DNA from: Phycisphaerales bacterium UBA7800
Lineage (GTDB): Bacteria; Planctomycetota; Phycisphaerae; Phycisphaerales; Phycisphaeraceae
Reading direction: 5' to 3'
Assembly: GCA_002480565.1 (NCBI GenBank)
Contig: DLCK01000033.1
Coordinates: 1 to 29,487 of the forward strand
DNA length: 29,487 nucleotides
Both the position numbers and the translations under genes were made by a program. The notes beneath the pieces are model-generated. The model was not told the DNA's origin and made no database searches. It was given only the letters and a program-made list of their open reading frames with translations. Shown one piece after another: positions 23,138 through 29,487 of the stretch; positions within the stretch are counted from its first letter, which is position 1; the number at the start of each line of letters is the position of its first letter.

Positions 23138-24057
23138 TGGGCAGGTGTTCCCGTGACCGTGGGGGTCGCTGTCGTTGCATCAGCAGGAGTTGCGGAGACA
23201 GGCGCCTGCTTGATGTTCACCTTTTGGCCGGAGGAGACGCGTTTCTGGACTTCCTGCAAGTGCTGTTGAGCGACTTGTTGATTAATGGCATTGGCTTTGC
23301 CAAAGAGTTCGATCAACTCCTTGATCTTTTTCTCGACGTCTGCGTCGGTGTAGTCTGACTTTTTAGTTTCAGGATCAAACGTCCACTTGCCAAAATGTTC
23401 CGACAGAGCGTCTGTGAGTTGCTTGAGTACATCCCATCGTTGCAAGCTGGCTTTGCGGGCATTCATGGCTGTCTGAGGTGAAAACTGATGCAGATAATTG
23501 TTGGCAGCGAAGACCATTTTTTCCTCTGAGAGCTTGGTCTGTTTGACGAGTTTGACGAGGACCTTATTGAGATTCGCCTGAAGGACGGCTGTCTTCTTTT
23601 CTTCTTCAATGATCGCGGCGAGCTTGGGGGATAATTCATCCAAAGACTTTTTATCCAATGCCATCAACGGCTGTTTGTTGATAATGGCGTCGGCTTGCTT
23701 GATGGTTTCCAAAAGCTTGGCACGTTGCTGAAGCAGAACCTTGTCGGTGGCCTGCTTGACGAGAAAAATCTGTTTGACATCGTCTTCGGTGAGTTTGAGT
23801 TGTTTGGGTTTGACAGCATCTTTCGCTTGAGCGTCTGCGTCTGCAACTGCTTCATCTGTGACTTCTGATATATCAGCAGCGATGGCAGGTTGTGTTTGCT
23901 CTGTGGTGCTATCCGTAGATGGACTAGACGACTGGTTGTTGATGAAAATAAATGCACCGGCACCCACAAGTCCAAGGATCATGCCGATGACCAGAACGGC
24001 TGCATTGGACATGCCATGGTTGTGTTGCGATGTATTTTTTGCTTGCTTGGAAGTCAT
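23134..24057 (-). CDS. Membrane-anchored helical protein of unknown function
   Basis: The 307-residue product has a short polar cytoplasmic start, one membrane segment (AAVLVIGMILGLVGAGAFIFI, about residues 19-39) without a lipobox or obvious cleavage site, an acidic Ser/Thr/Gln-rich linker (40-80), and a mainly helical, charged region (85-275) with heptad-like parts such as LQANLNKVLVKLVKQTKLSEEK. It ends in a Thr/Ala/Pro-rich tail. The large part should lie outside the cytoplasmic membrane. I recognise no family. It is flanked by an NtrC-type regulator upstream and ispF downstream, coupled to the latter. Confidence 0.7.
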   Translation of the reverse strand: MTSKQAKNTSQHNHGMSNAAVLVIGMILGLVGAGAFIFINNQSSSPSTDSTTEQTQPAIAADISEVTDEAVADADAQAKDAVKPKQLKLTEDDVKQIFLVKQATDKVLLQQRAKLLETIKQADAIINKQPLMALDKKSLDELSPKLAAIIEEEKKTAVLQANLNKVLVKLVKQTKLSEEKMVFAANNYLHQFSPQTAMNARKASLQRWDVLKQLTDALSEHFGKWTFDPETKKSDYTDADVEKKIKELIELFGKANAINQQVAQQHLQEVQKRVSSGQKVNIKQAPVSATPADATTATPTVTGTPAQ

Positions 24058-24121
24058 GAAGGCTCCTACCTGAATTGACTGTATTGGAATGGCCGGGCGT
24101 TTGGTGCGTTAAGTGAACGGG

Positions 24122-25501
24122 TTACTTAAGACCATATTCTTTGAGTTTACGATAAAGGGTTCGCTCGCCGATACCAAGCATTTTGGCAGCGGCTTCACGG
24201 TTGCCTGCATGGATGCGCAAGGCTTCGCGGATGGCTTGTTTTTCGAGTTGATCCAGACTGGTGCCAGCTTTGATCTGTGTCGCTGATCCACTGTCGCCAG
24301 CGGTCGGGCGCATCTCCGAAGGAAGGTGTCGCGGCTCAAGGCGTTGCCCATCGCAGACGACAATCATCTGTTGCACAGTATTGATTAACTGCCGTACATT
24401 GCCTGGCCAATCATAAGCCTGCAATGCCAACATCGTGTCTTGATCAACAGTCGGTGGTTCCATGCCTGCTTGTGCTGCGAACTTGGGGATGTAATGTGCG
24501 ACCAGTAGCGGAATGTCTTCGGTGCGTTCACGCAAAGCAGGCAGATGCAACTCCACGCCACGGATACGGAAGTATAAATCCTCGCGGAAGGCTTTTTCTT
24601 CAACGCGTTTTGCCAGGTCATGATTCGTCGCTGAGACCAGTCGGACATCGACATGCTTGGGTTCATTGGCACCGACGCGTACGACTTCGCCACTCTCTAA
24701 AACACGCAGGAGTTTGGCCTGCATGGCTGCGGGCATGTCTCCGATTTCATCAAGGAATAACGTCCCCTTGTCGGCAAATTCGAAGACGCCCTGACGATCA
24801 CGTTCAGCATTGGTAAACGCGCCTCGGACGTGGCCGAAGAGTTCACTTTCCAGGATACCTTCGGACAAACCTGCACAGTTAACAGGCTTGAAAGTCCGCT
24901 TGGTTCGTGGGGAGTTTTGATGGATCGCCTGTGCGATGAGTTCCTTGCCGGTACCTGATTCACCGGTAATGAGCACGGGGATATTGCTGTTGGCAACCTG
25001 TTTGATTTTCACCAACAGATCACGGATGGCAGGCGACTGACCGACAATGCCTTCGAGTCCATATTGCTCATCAAGACGTTCATGCAATGTCGCATTCTGA
25101 CTTCGGAGCATGACCTCACGCAGCGCATTGCTGCAGAGGGTCCGGAAGTTATCAAGGTCCAGAGGCTTTTCAATAAAGTCATACGCCCCGCCACGGATGG
25201 CCTGCTTGGCGGTGGGGACATCACCATGAGCGGTGACCATGATCGTCTGAGCGTTTTCCTGGGTCTGACGTGCAGTTGCCAGGACTTGTTGCCCGTCATC
25301 TTCGTCATCCATCACCAGATCGGTGACGACCAGATCAAAGCGTCCATGCTCCAACTCATCCTTGGCAGAATTCAGATCATGCACCACCGTGCAGACATGA
25401 CCAAGACGGCGAAGCGCTTCAGCCATCACCTCCGCATGGGAGTCTTCATCATCCACAATCAGAATCTGAGCAGTCGGAATGTTATTTGTGTCAGGTTTCA
25501 T
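24122..25501 (-). CDS. NtrC-family sigma-54-dependent response regulator
   Basis: A three-domain activator of 459 residues. The receiver has acidic residues in VDDED near the start, the phosphate acceptor D61 (TDLVMDD) and K112 (EKPLD). The AAA+ domain has Walker A GESGTGKE (180-187), the sigma-54 contact loop as GAFTNA (227-232) in place of the usual GAFTGA, and Walker B TLFLDEIG (247-254). The end is a Fis-type HTH (REAAAKMLGIGERTLYRKLKEYG). The ATG at 25501 starts the conserved part; the frame could extend four codons to 25513. Neither has a clear ribosome binding site. No histidine kinase gene is in the window, so its signal is unknown. Confidence 0.93.
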   Translation of the reverse strand: MKPDTNNIPTAQILIVDDEDSHAEVMAEALRRLGHVCTVVHDLNSAKDELEHGRFDLVVTDLVMDDEDDGQQVLATARQTQENAQTIMVTAHGDVPTAKQAIRGGAYDFIEKPLDLDNFRTLCSNALREVMLRSQNATLHERLDEQYGLEGIVGQSPAIRDLLVKIKQVANSNIPVLITGESGTGKELIAQAIHQNSPRTKRTFKPVNCAGLSEGILESELFGHVRGAFTNAERDRQGVFEFADKGTLFLDEIGDMPAAMQAKLLRVLESGEVVRVGANEPKHVDVRLVSATNHDLAKRVEEKAFREDLYFRIRGVELHLPALRERTEDIPLLVAHYIPKFAAQAGMEPPTVDQDTMLALQAYDWPGNVRQLINTVQQMIVVCDGQRLEPRHLPSEMRPTAGDSGSATQIKAGTSLDQLEKQAIREALRIHAGNREAAAKMLGIGERTLYRKLKEYGLK

Positions 25502-25593
25502 ACAGAGAAGCATTGTCTTGTACAGCCGTCAGGTGGTCAAGCGCACCTCACCAACGAACGATGCGTAGAGCAATCGATCTGGTGTGAATGGCA

Positions 25594-25630
25594 ATTATAC
25601 TTCCTGCATCCACCATCAGACCGTTATACT
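25594..25630. promoter_or_regulatory. Back-to-back -10 boxes for the ntrC-type gene and mqnA
   Basis: On the minus strand TATAAT (25594-25599) could start the regulator operon, with a leader of about 85 bases. On the plus strand TATACT (25625-25630) ends 8 bases before the mqnA ATG. Good -35 boxes are not seen for either. Confidence 0.4.
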
Positions 25631-25638
25631 GTACAACC

Positions 25639-26454
25639 ATGACAGACACCCCAATTCAACCCAATCACGACCATCGCGTCGGCTGCGTCAGCTATCTCAA
25701 TGCCAAGCCGCTAATCGCTGGCCTGACTACTGCTCATCCTTCGGTTCATGTGCGTTATGACGTGCCAAGTCATTTACTTGCTGACCTGCTTGCAGATGAA
25801 GTGGACGTCGCACTTTGCCCCATAGCTGACTATTACAATTCACCGACTCCGTTGAAAATCATCCCTGCAGGGGGCATATGCAGCGAGGATCACACGCTGA
25901 CGGTCTGCCTGTTTAGCCGAACACCGATTGAAGACCTCAAGCAAATCCATGCTGACACTGACAGTCATACCAGTGTGAATCTGCTGCGGGTGATCATGGC
26001 CAAGCAGTATCTGCAAACCGTCGAAATCATTCCTTACAACACACGCAAGAAAGACGCCCCAGGTCCCAATGCGATGCTGCTCATCGGTGACAAAGTGGTG
26101 ACCGAATCCCCCAAGGCCGTCGAGTATCCCTTTCAACTTGATCTTGGCCAGGCATGGAATCGGATGACGGGCTTACCGTTCATGTTTGCCACATGGCTTG
26201 CCAAAGAGGATGCGGAATTAGGCGACTTACCACGCTGGCTTGCGGATAATTTGCAACACAACATGGATCGCTGCGACGCACTGGTGACAGAATTTGCCAG
26301 TCGTCATGGTTGGCCTGACAGTTTGGCCCATGAGTATCTGACCAAGAATCTACATTATGAAGTTGGCAAAAAAGAACTCGAAGCGATGCAACTTTTCGCC
26401 AAATACCTTCATGAACTTCACATCATCGACAAGCCCCAAGAGTTGACGTTTTGA
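25639..26454 (+). CDS. mqnA: Chorismate dehydratase MqnA (futalosine pathway)
   Basis: MqnA removes water from chorismate to give 3-enolpyruvylbenzoate, the first step of the futalosine route to menaquinone. It has the fold of periplasmic-binding-like proteins without signal peptide. The 271-residue product starts with RVGCVSYLNAKPLIAGL, the family hallmark with the SYLN substrate segment, followed by DVALCPIADYY, PNAMLLIGDKVV and FMFATWLAK. The ATG at 25639 has no Shine-Dalgarno sequence, and TATACT lies just 8 bases before it, so the mRNA is probably leaderless; a longer frame from 25588 has no support. The next gene starts one base after its stop. Confidence 0.92.
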   Translation: MTDTPIQPNHDHRVGCVSYLNAKPLIAGLTTAHPSVHVRYDVPSHLLADLLADEVDVALCPIADYYNSPTPLKIIPAGGICSEDHTLTVCLFSRTPIEDLKQIHADTDSHTSVNLLRVIMAKQYLQTVEIIPYNTRKKDAPGPNAMLLIGDKVVTESPKAVEYPFQLDLGQAWNRMTGLPFMFATWLAKEDAELGDLPRWLADNLQHNMDRCDALVTEFASRHGWPDSLAHEYLTKNLHYEVGKKELEAMQLFAKYLHELHIIDKPQELTF

Positions 26455-26455
26455 T

Positions 26456-27949
26456 ATGAATCGCACGTCCAAGCCGTATCACAGCCAGCTCATTGCCGAC
26501 TTTGTCCGGCAGCTGCTCTTTACCCCCAAGAGTCGCCGTGCCAAGCAGATCACTCATGCCGAAGCGTTGCATGACATGATCGAACCGACGCAAAATTATC
26601 CGTTTGACTTTATCAATTACCGGATCACCGGCTATCACAGTGAAGCTGAAGCCCTCGACACCACCATTCTCGTAGGTGAAGCTTTACTGCCGGACTTACG
26701 ATTGGTGATTGAAGAACTCTGTCTGCACGCGGACACCTTGCCTGACAATGAGCCGATGACCGAGCTTTCAACCCTTGCCCAAGAACTCAACGTCAGCACC
26801 AAAACCATCCATCGTTGGCGTGACTTGGGACTCCGCTGGCGTTGGTACAAACCACCAACACACAAACGCAAGATTTTGGTCTTTACCCCCTCTGCCATCG
26901 ATCATTTCGACAAGGCTTTCCCGGGCAAAATCAAACGTGCTGCAGACCGTGACTTGATGTCCCAAGCAGATGTCACCGAGCTTATCGACCAGGCCCGACA
27001 GATCAAAACTGCCACACCAGCTATGAGTCTGAATCAGGTTGCCACCGAATTATCCAAACTGACCGGGCGTCCCTTACAGACTATTCGCGTTCAACTGAAT
27101 AAACATGACAAACAGCATCCAGACGCAGCTTTATTCCCCGAACATCACGGACCTTTGACCGACCGGCATGCACGACAGATCGCCCGACTCCTTAAACGTG
27201 GTGAATCAATTGACGAACTCTGCCATCAGTTTGGCAAGACGGTTTCAACCATCCGTCGCGCCCAACTCAACAGTCGATTGCAAGTCATCAAGCGATTACG
27301 TATTGAGCCGATCCAAAAACATCCGACTTATGATGATCCAACCCAGGCTTTGCGATATCGGCAATTCAAATTCCGGGAATTGGATTGGCAAACGCCAACG
27401 TTACAACCTGACACGGACGTCCCGCTGTTACTGCATTTGTGGTTCTCACCTATGCAACTTTCCCCCGCCATCCAACTCCAGGCACTTCAGCAGTATCAGT
27501 ATCTGCGCTACGCTGCAACGCAAACGGTCAGTAAACTCGTCCCAAACAACTTGTCATCCACACAGATCAGCAACCTTGAGTCGGACATTCGTCTTGCAGG
27601 ATCATTGCGTGATCAATTAACCACCAGTTGCCTTCCCGTGGTCATGTCCGTTGCACGAAAGCATATGGATCACCTTGATGAACAGTCCGTGCATGTGCTT
27701 CAGGATTTGTTGATCCTCGGCTGCCAAATCCTCTTTGCGGAGATTGATCATTTCGACCCTCACCGCAAGCAGTCGTTCGACACCTTTTTAACATGGCGAC
27801 TCCAACGCAGCTTTGCGACATGGCTCAGTGATCAACACCGTGCCAACCGCGCGATCAAACGGTTAACGCCCAACCAAGTCATCGAGCGCATCCGCCAGCA
27901 GGCAACCTATTGGGGCATTCGGTTGCCGGAGATACCAGCATCAACTTGA
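26456..27949 (+). CDS. Sigma-70 region 2-like protein with N-terminal HTH segments
   Basis: The C-terminal third resembles sigma-70 regions 1.2 and 2: LSPAIQLQALQQYQYLRYAA (335-354), CLPVVMSVARKH (392-403), then QDLLILGCQILFAEIDHFDP (416-435) and FDTFLTWRLQRSF (441-453), the spacing of region 2.1-2.4. Only 45 residues follow, so no region 3 or 4 (-35 reader) is present. Ahead of it stand three HTH-like segments: a MerR-like one (STLAQELNVSTKTIHRWRD, 105-123), one near 190-212 and one near 246-270 (RGESIDELCHQFGKTVSTIRR). This order is the reverse of a normal sigma factor. It is coupled to mqnA by a one-base gap. Function is unknown; a promoter-specificity or anti-promoter factor can be imagined. 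Confidence 0.7.
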   Translation: MNRTSKPYHSQLIADFVRQLLFTPKSRRAKQITHAEALHDMIEPTQNYPFDFINYRITGYHSEAEALDTTILVGEALLPDLRLVIEELCLHADTLPDNEPMTELSTLAQELNVSTKTIHRWRDLGLRWRWYKPPTHKRKILVFTPSAIDHFDKAFPGKIKRAADRDLMSQADVTELIDQARQIKTATPAMSLNQVATELSKLTGRPLQTIRVQLNKHDKQHPDAALFPEHHGPLTDRHARQIARLLKRGESIDELCHQFGKTVSTIRRAQLNSRLQVIKRLRIEPIQKHPTYDDPTQALRYRQFKFRELDWQTPTLQPDTDVPLLLHLWFSPMQLSPAIQLQALQQYQYLRYAATQTVSKLVPNNLSSTQISNLESDIRLAGSLRDQLTTSCLPVVMSVARKHMDHLDEQSVHVLQDLLILGCQILFAEIDHFDPHRKQSFDTFLTWRLQRSFATWLSDQHRANRAIKRLTPNQVIERIRQQATYWGIRLPEIPAST

Positions 27950-28015
27950 TTGCCTGGCTTGATGTCCAGAACTTTGTCCTTTACATCCTTTTCTCTTGCT
28001 CTGATTCGTCTCCAG

Positions 28016-28050
28016 TAGGGTGGCGTAGAGCGAAGCGAAACCCACCACCG
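28016..28050. repeat. GGGTGGCGTAGAGCGAAGCG-type intergenic repeat
   Basis: The stretch from TAGGGTGGCGTAGAGC to GAAACCCACCACC contains GGTGG and CCACC as a weak stem and AGCGAAGCGAA in the loop. Very similar sequences are scattered between genes in many bacterial genomes. It lies between the convergent ends of the sigma-like gene and moaC. Confidence 0.5.
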
Positions 28051-28102
28051 AATATCATTGATTGACCTTCCCCACATTTGGTGAAGACAACAGCATCACG
28101 AT

Positions 28103-28564
28103 TCACACCATTGTCTTAGTCTTCTCCACCAATTCAACATTCTGAATTTTAAGTTGCTTGTCGATGGCTTTGGTCATGTCGTACAACGTCAGGCAGGCCG
28201 CTGAGACGGCGACCAATGCTTCCATTTCGACACCTGTTTTGGCAGTGAGGGATGCACTTGCTCTCACGCGAACCGTCGTATCGTTGAGCCGTTCAAAGTC
28301 CACGGTGACCACATCCAAAGGCAGGCTGTGGCAGAGGGGTATCCATTGATCCGTTCGCTTGGCAGCCTGGATACCTGCAATCCGGGCGACGGCGAGGGCT
28401 TCACCCTTGGGTAAATCGCCCTTCATCAGTCGGTCTAATGTGTCGGGTGAAGCGACAAAATCGCCTTGTGCGACGGCTTTTCGGTGCATGGGAGGTTTGT
28501 GTCCGACGTCGACCATGGTGGCTTTGCCGGAGTCATCAATGTGGGTGAGCTTTCTTGTGTTCAT
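28103..28564 (-). CDS. moaC: Cyclic pyranopterin monophosphate synthase MoaC
   Basis: MoaC converts the MoaA product (3',8-cyclo-dihydro-GTP) to cyclic pyranopterin monophosphate in molybdenum cofactor synthesis. The 153 residues match the family along their length: THIDDSGKATMVDVG at the start, GEALAVARIAGIQAAKRT, WIPLCHSLPLD with the active-site His, and TGVEMEALVAVSAACLTLYDMTKA. It has no ribosome binding site; TAGAAT on the minus strand ends 9 bases before the ATG, so the mRNA may be leaderless. It is divergent from the PEGA lipoprotein with 20 bases between start codons. No other moa gene is in the window. Confidence 0.96.
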   Translation of the reverse strand: MNTRKLTHIDDSGKATMVDVGHKPPMHRKAVAQGDFVASPDTLDRLMKGDLPKGEALAVARIAGIQAAKRTDQWIPLCHSLPLDVVTVDFERLNDTTVRVRASASLTAKTGVEMEALVAVSAACLTLYDMTKAIDKQLKIQNVELVEKTKTMV

Positions 28565-28572
28565 GGTTTTGG

Positions 28573-28582
28573 TATTCTATAC
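28573..28582. promoter_or_regulatory. Symmetrical -10 region shared by moaC and the PEGA gene
   Basis: TATTCTATAC reads TATTCT forward and TATAGAAT in reverse (GTATAGAATA). A -10 on either strand would place the start point at or next to the ATG of the gene on that side (28585 forward, 28564 reverse). Both genes lack Shine-Dalgarno sequences. -35 boxes would lie inside the opposite gene and are weak. Confidence 0.45.
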
Positions 28583-28584
28583 GG

Positions 28585-29001
28585 ATGATGAAGCAAGCAC
28601 GTAATCTATTGCTGTTGGTCGCTGTTGCGGTCATGACCCTTGGCTGTGTTCAACGGACGATCAAGATCGACTCCACGCCCCAAGGCGCGTTGGTCCATCT
28701 TAACGATGAAGAGGTCGGCCGCACCCCGCTATCCGTGCCGTTTAAGTTCTATGGCGTCTATGACGTGCGATTGGAACTTGATGGTTACAAGCCGCTATGG
28801 ACCAAGGAAGAAGCCAAAGCCCCCTGGTGGGAAGTACCCGGCCCGGATCTCATTGCTGAAGCAGTCAGCGATGCCCACGTGATTCAGGATTGGCACTTTG
28901 ATCTGGAACCGAAACTGGCTGTCAGCGATGCCGAGGTGGTTAAGCGTGCCGATGAGCTTAAAACCCAACTCACTGGGCAGACGGCTGAAACCACGAATTG
29001 A
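28585..29001 (+). CDS. PEGA-domain lipoprotein
   Basis: The 138-residue product starts MMKQARNLLLLVAVAVMTLGC: basic residues, hydrophobic core and a lipobox TLGC, so it should be lipidated at the Cys and anchored to a membrane. The PEGA domain follows at once (IKIDSTPQGALVHLNDEEVGRTPLSVPFKFYGVYDVRLELDGYKPL), a small beta fold found in surface proteins. The last 60 residues are acidic and helical (VSDAEVVKRADELKTQL). An upstream frame start at 28555 would put charged and Trp-rich residues ahead of the signal peptide and lies inside moaC, so 28585 or the adjacent ATG at 28588 is preferred. Confidence 0.88.
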   Translation: MMKQARNLLLLVAVAVMTLGCVQRTIKIDSTPQGALVHLNDEEVGRTPLSVPFKFYGVYDVRLELDGYKPLWTKEEAKAPWWEVPGPDLIAEAVSDAHVIQDWHFDLEPKLAVSDAEVVKRADELKTQLTGQTAETTN

Positions 29002-29011
29002 TTCAGGAAAA

Positions 29012-29296
29012 ATGAATCGCAACCGTGCAATATTTCAACTTGGGGAATTGATTTCACATGCAGATGATGTGATCGAAGAAATTCGTGAAGGTCGTTACGA
29101 CGAAGATGGTGACATATGCTATCAAGTCGCAATAAACCATCTCATGGATCATTTAATGCTTGCTTGGCATTATGCTGTAATGTCCGATGAGGACATTGAT
29201 CAAATGACTCAAGAGCAATTCGAAAAACTGTCAACTGCAATCCCACAGTTTGAAGTGAACCACCAACTCGTGCAACCGTATGACAAGATCGTTTGA
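29012..29296 (+). CDS. Unrecognised 94-residue acidic protein
   Basis: Starts 10 bases after the PEGA gene stop with AGGAAAA before the ATG. An open frame continues upstream to 28898 inside the PEGA gene, but that part is only its shadow. The product is acidic and appears mostly helical (LGELISHADDVIEEIREG, INHLMDHLMLAWHYAVM, DQMTQEQFEKLSTAIPQFEVNHQL), without Cys, signal peptide or membrane segment. No family is recognised. Its codon use looks more AT-rich than that of the PEGA gene. Possibly translated from the same transcript. Confidence 0.6.
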   Translation: MNRNRAIFQLGELISHADDVIEEIREGRYDEDGDICYQVAINHLMDHLMLAWHYAVMSDEDIDQMTQEQFEKLSTAIPQFEVNHQLVQPYDKIV

Positions 29297-29382
29297 TTCC
29301 ACTGGATCAATCGTCCGAAAACCACAGGAATATTTGACATTTCATTTTATATAGAAGTCCAACCCTTCGACGATATCATTTT

Positions 29383-29420
29383 GTTTGCTTGCCAGGGAGC
29401 TTCGCCCCCCGGACCCCCTG
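29383..29420 (+). repeat. Partial third copy of the CCAGGGAGC repeat
   Basis: TTTGCTTGCCAGGGAGCTTCG followed by CCCCCCGGAC matches the core of the arms at 10603 and 11029 (TTTGCATGCCAGGGAGCTT, then CGGAC). The rest of the 190-base region after the last gene shows nothing else that can be named. Confidence 0.6.
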
Positions 29421-29487
29421 TCGAGATCGGAGCACTTCTGAAAGTGATGTCTGACTTTGCACCTATGGGTCTTGAACATTTGCCGGG

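Overview
The window looks like a moderate-GC chromosome of a planctomycete, most probably of the Phycisphaerae. The basis is indirect: the sigma-70-like region at 26456-27949 resembles planctomycete sigma factors, menaquinone appears to be made by the futalosine route (mqnA), several genes lack a Shine-Dalgarno sequence, and intergenic spaces carry palindromic dispersed repeats. This assignment is an inference from gene content; no rRNA or other marker is present.

Left arm (1-7139) is part of an integrated mobile element. It holds the 3' end of an unknown gene, a rolling-circle replication initiator of the Rep_trans type, a large AT-rich zinc-hook ABC/SMC-like ATPase broken by a one-base frameshift in a T6 run, and a tight operon of ribbon-helix-helix regulator, unknown protein, AlpA-like excisionase and tyrosine integrase. 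The integrase runs into the 3' part of a tRNA-Asp gene on the opposite strand, which marks the attachment site. The other end of the element is outside the window.

Middle (7332-16437): a small L7/L12-domain membrane protein lies behind thiC, which is controlled by a clear TPP riboswitch whose expression platform appears to hide the ribosome binding site. recX is divergent and its promoter overlaps that of thiC. About 1.15 kb without genes follows, built of nested inverted repeats. Then comes a complete hydBGDA operon for a cytosolic group 3b NAD(P)-linked [NiFe] hydrogenase (sulfhydrogenase type) with its own maturation protease.

Right arm (16401-29487) is core metabolism. A minus-strand run tyrA-proC-doxX-ubiD-NIF3 faces the hydrogenase operon with overlapping 3' ends. 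accA is divergent from tyrA and is followed by two tiny CxxC genes that read like one zinc ribbon split by an in-frame stop. A minus-strand operon holds an NtrC-type regulator, a membrane-anchored coiled-coil protein and ispF. Divergent from it is mqnA, probably leaderless, coupled to an unusual protein that joins several helix-turn-helix segments to a C-terminal sigma-70 region 2. moaC and a PEGA lipoprotein start only 20 bases apart from a shared symmetrical promoter. A small unknown protein and another repeat copy end the window.

The points most worth following are the sigma-like HTH fusion, the frameshifted zinc-hook ATPase (a possible defence gene), the nested inverted-repeat locus, the split zinc-ribbon microgenes and the shared leaderless moaC/PEGA promoter.
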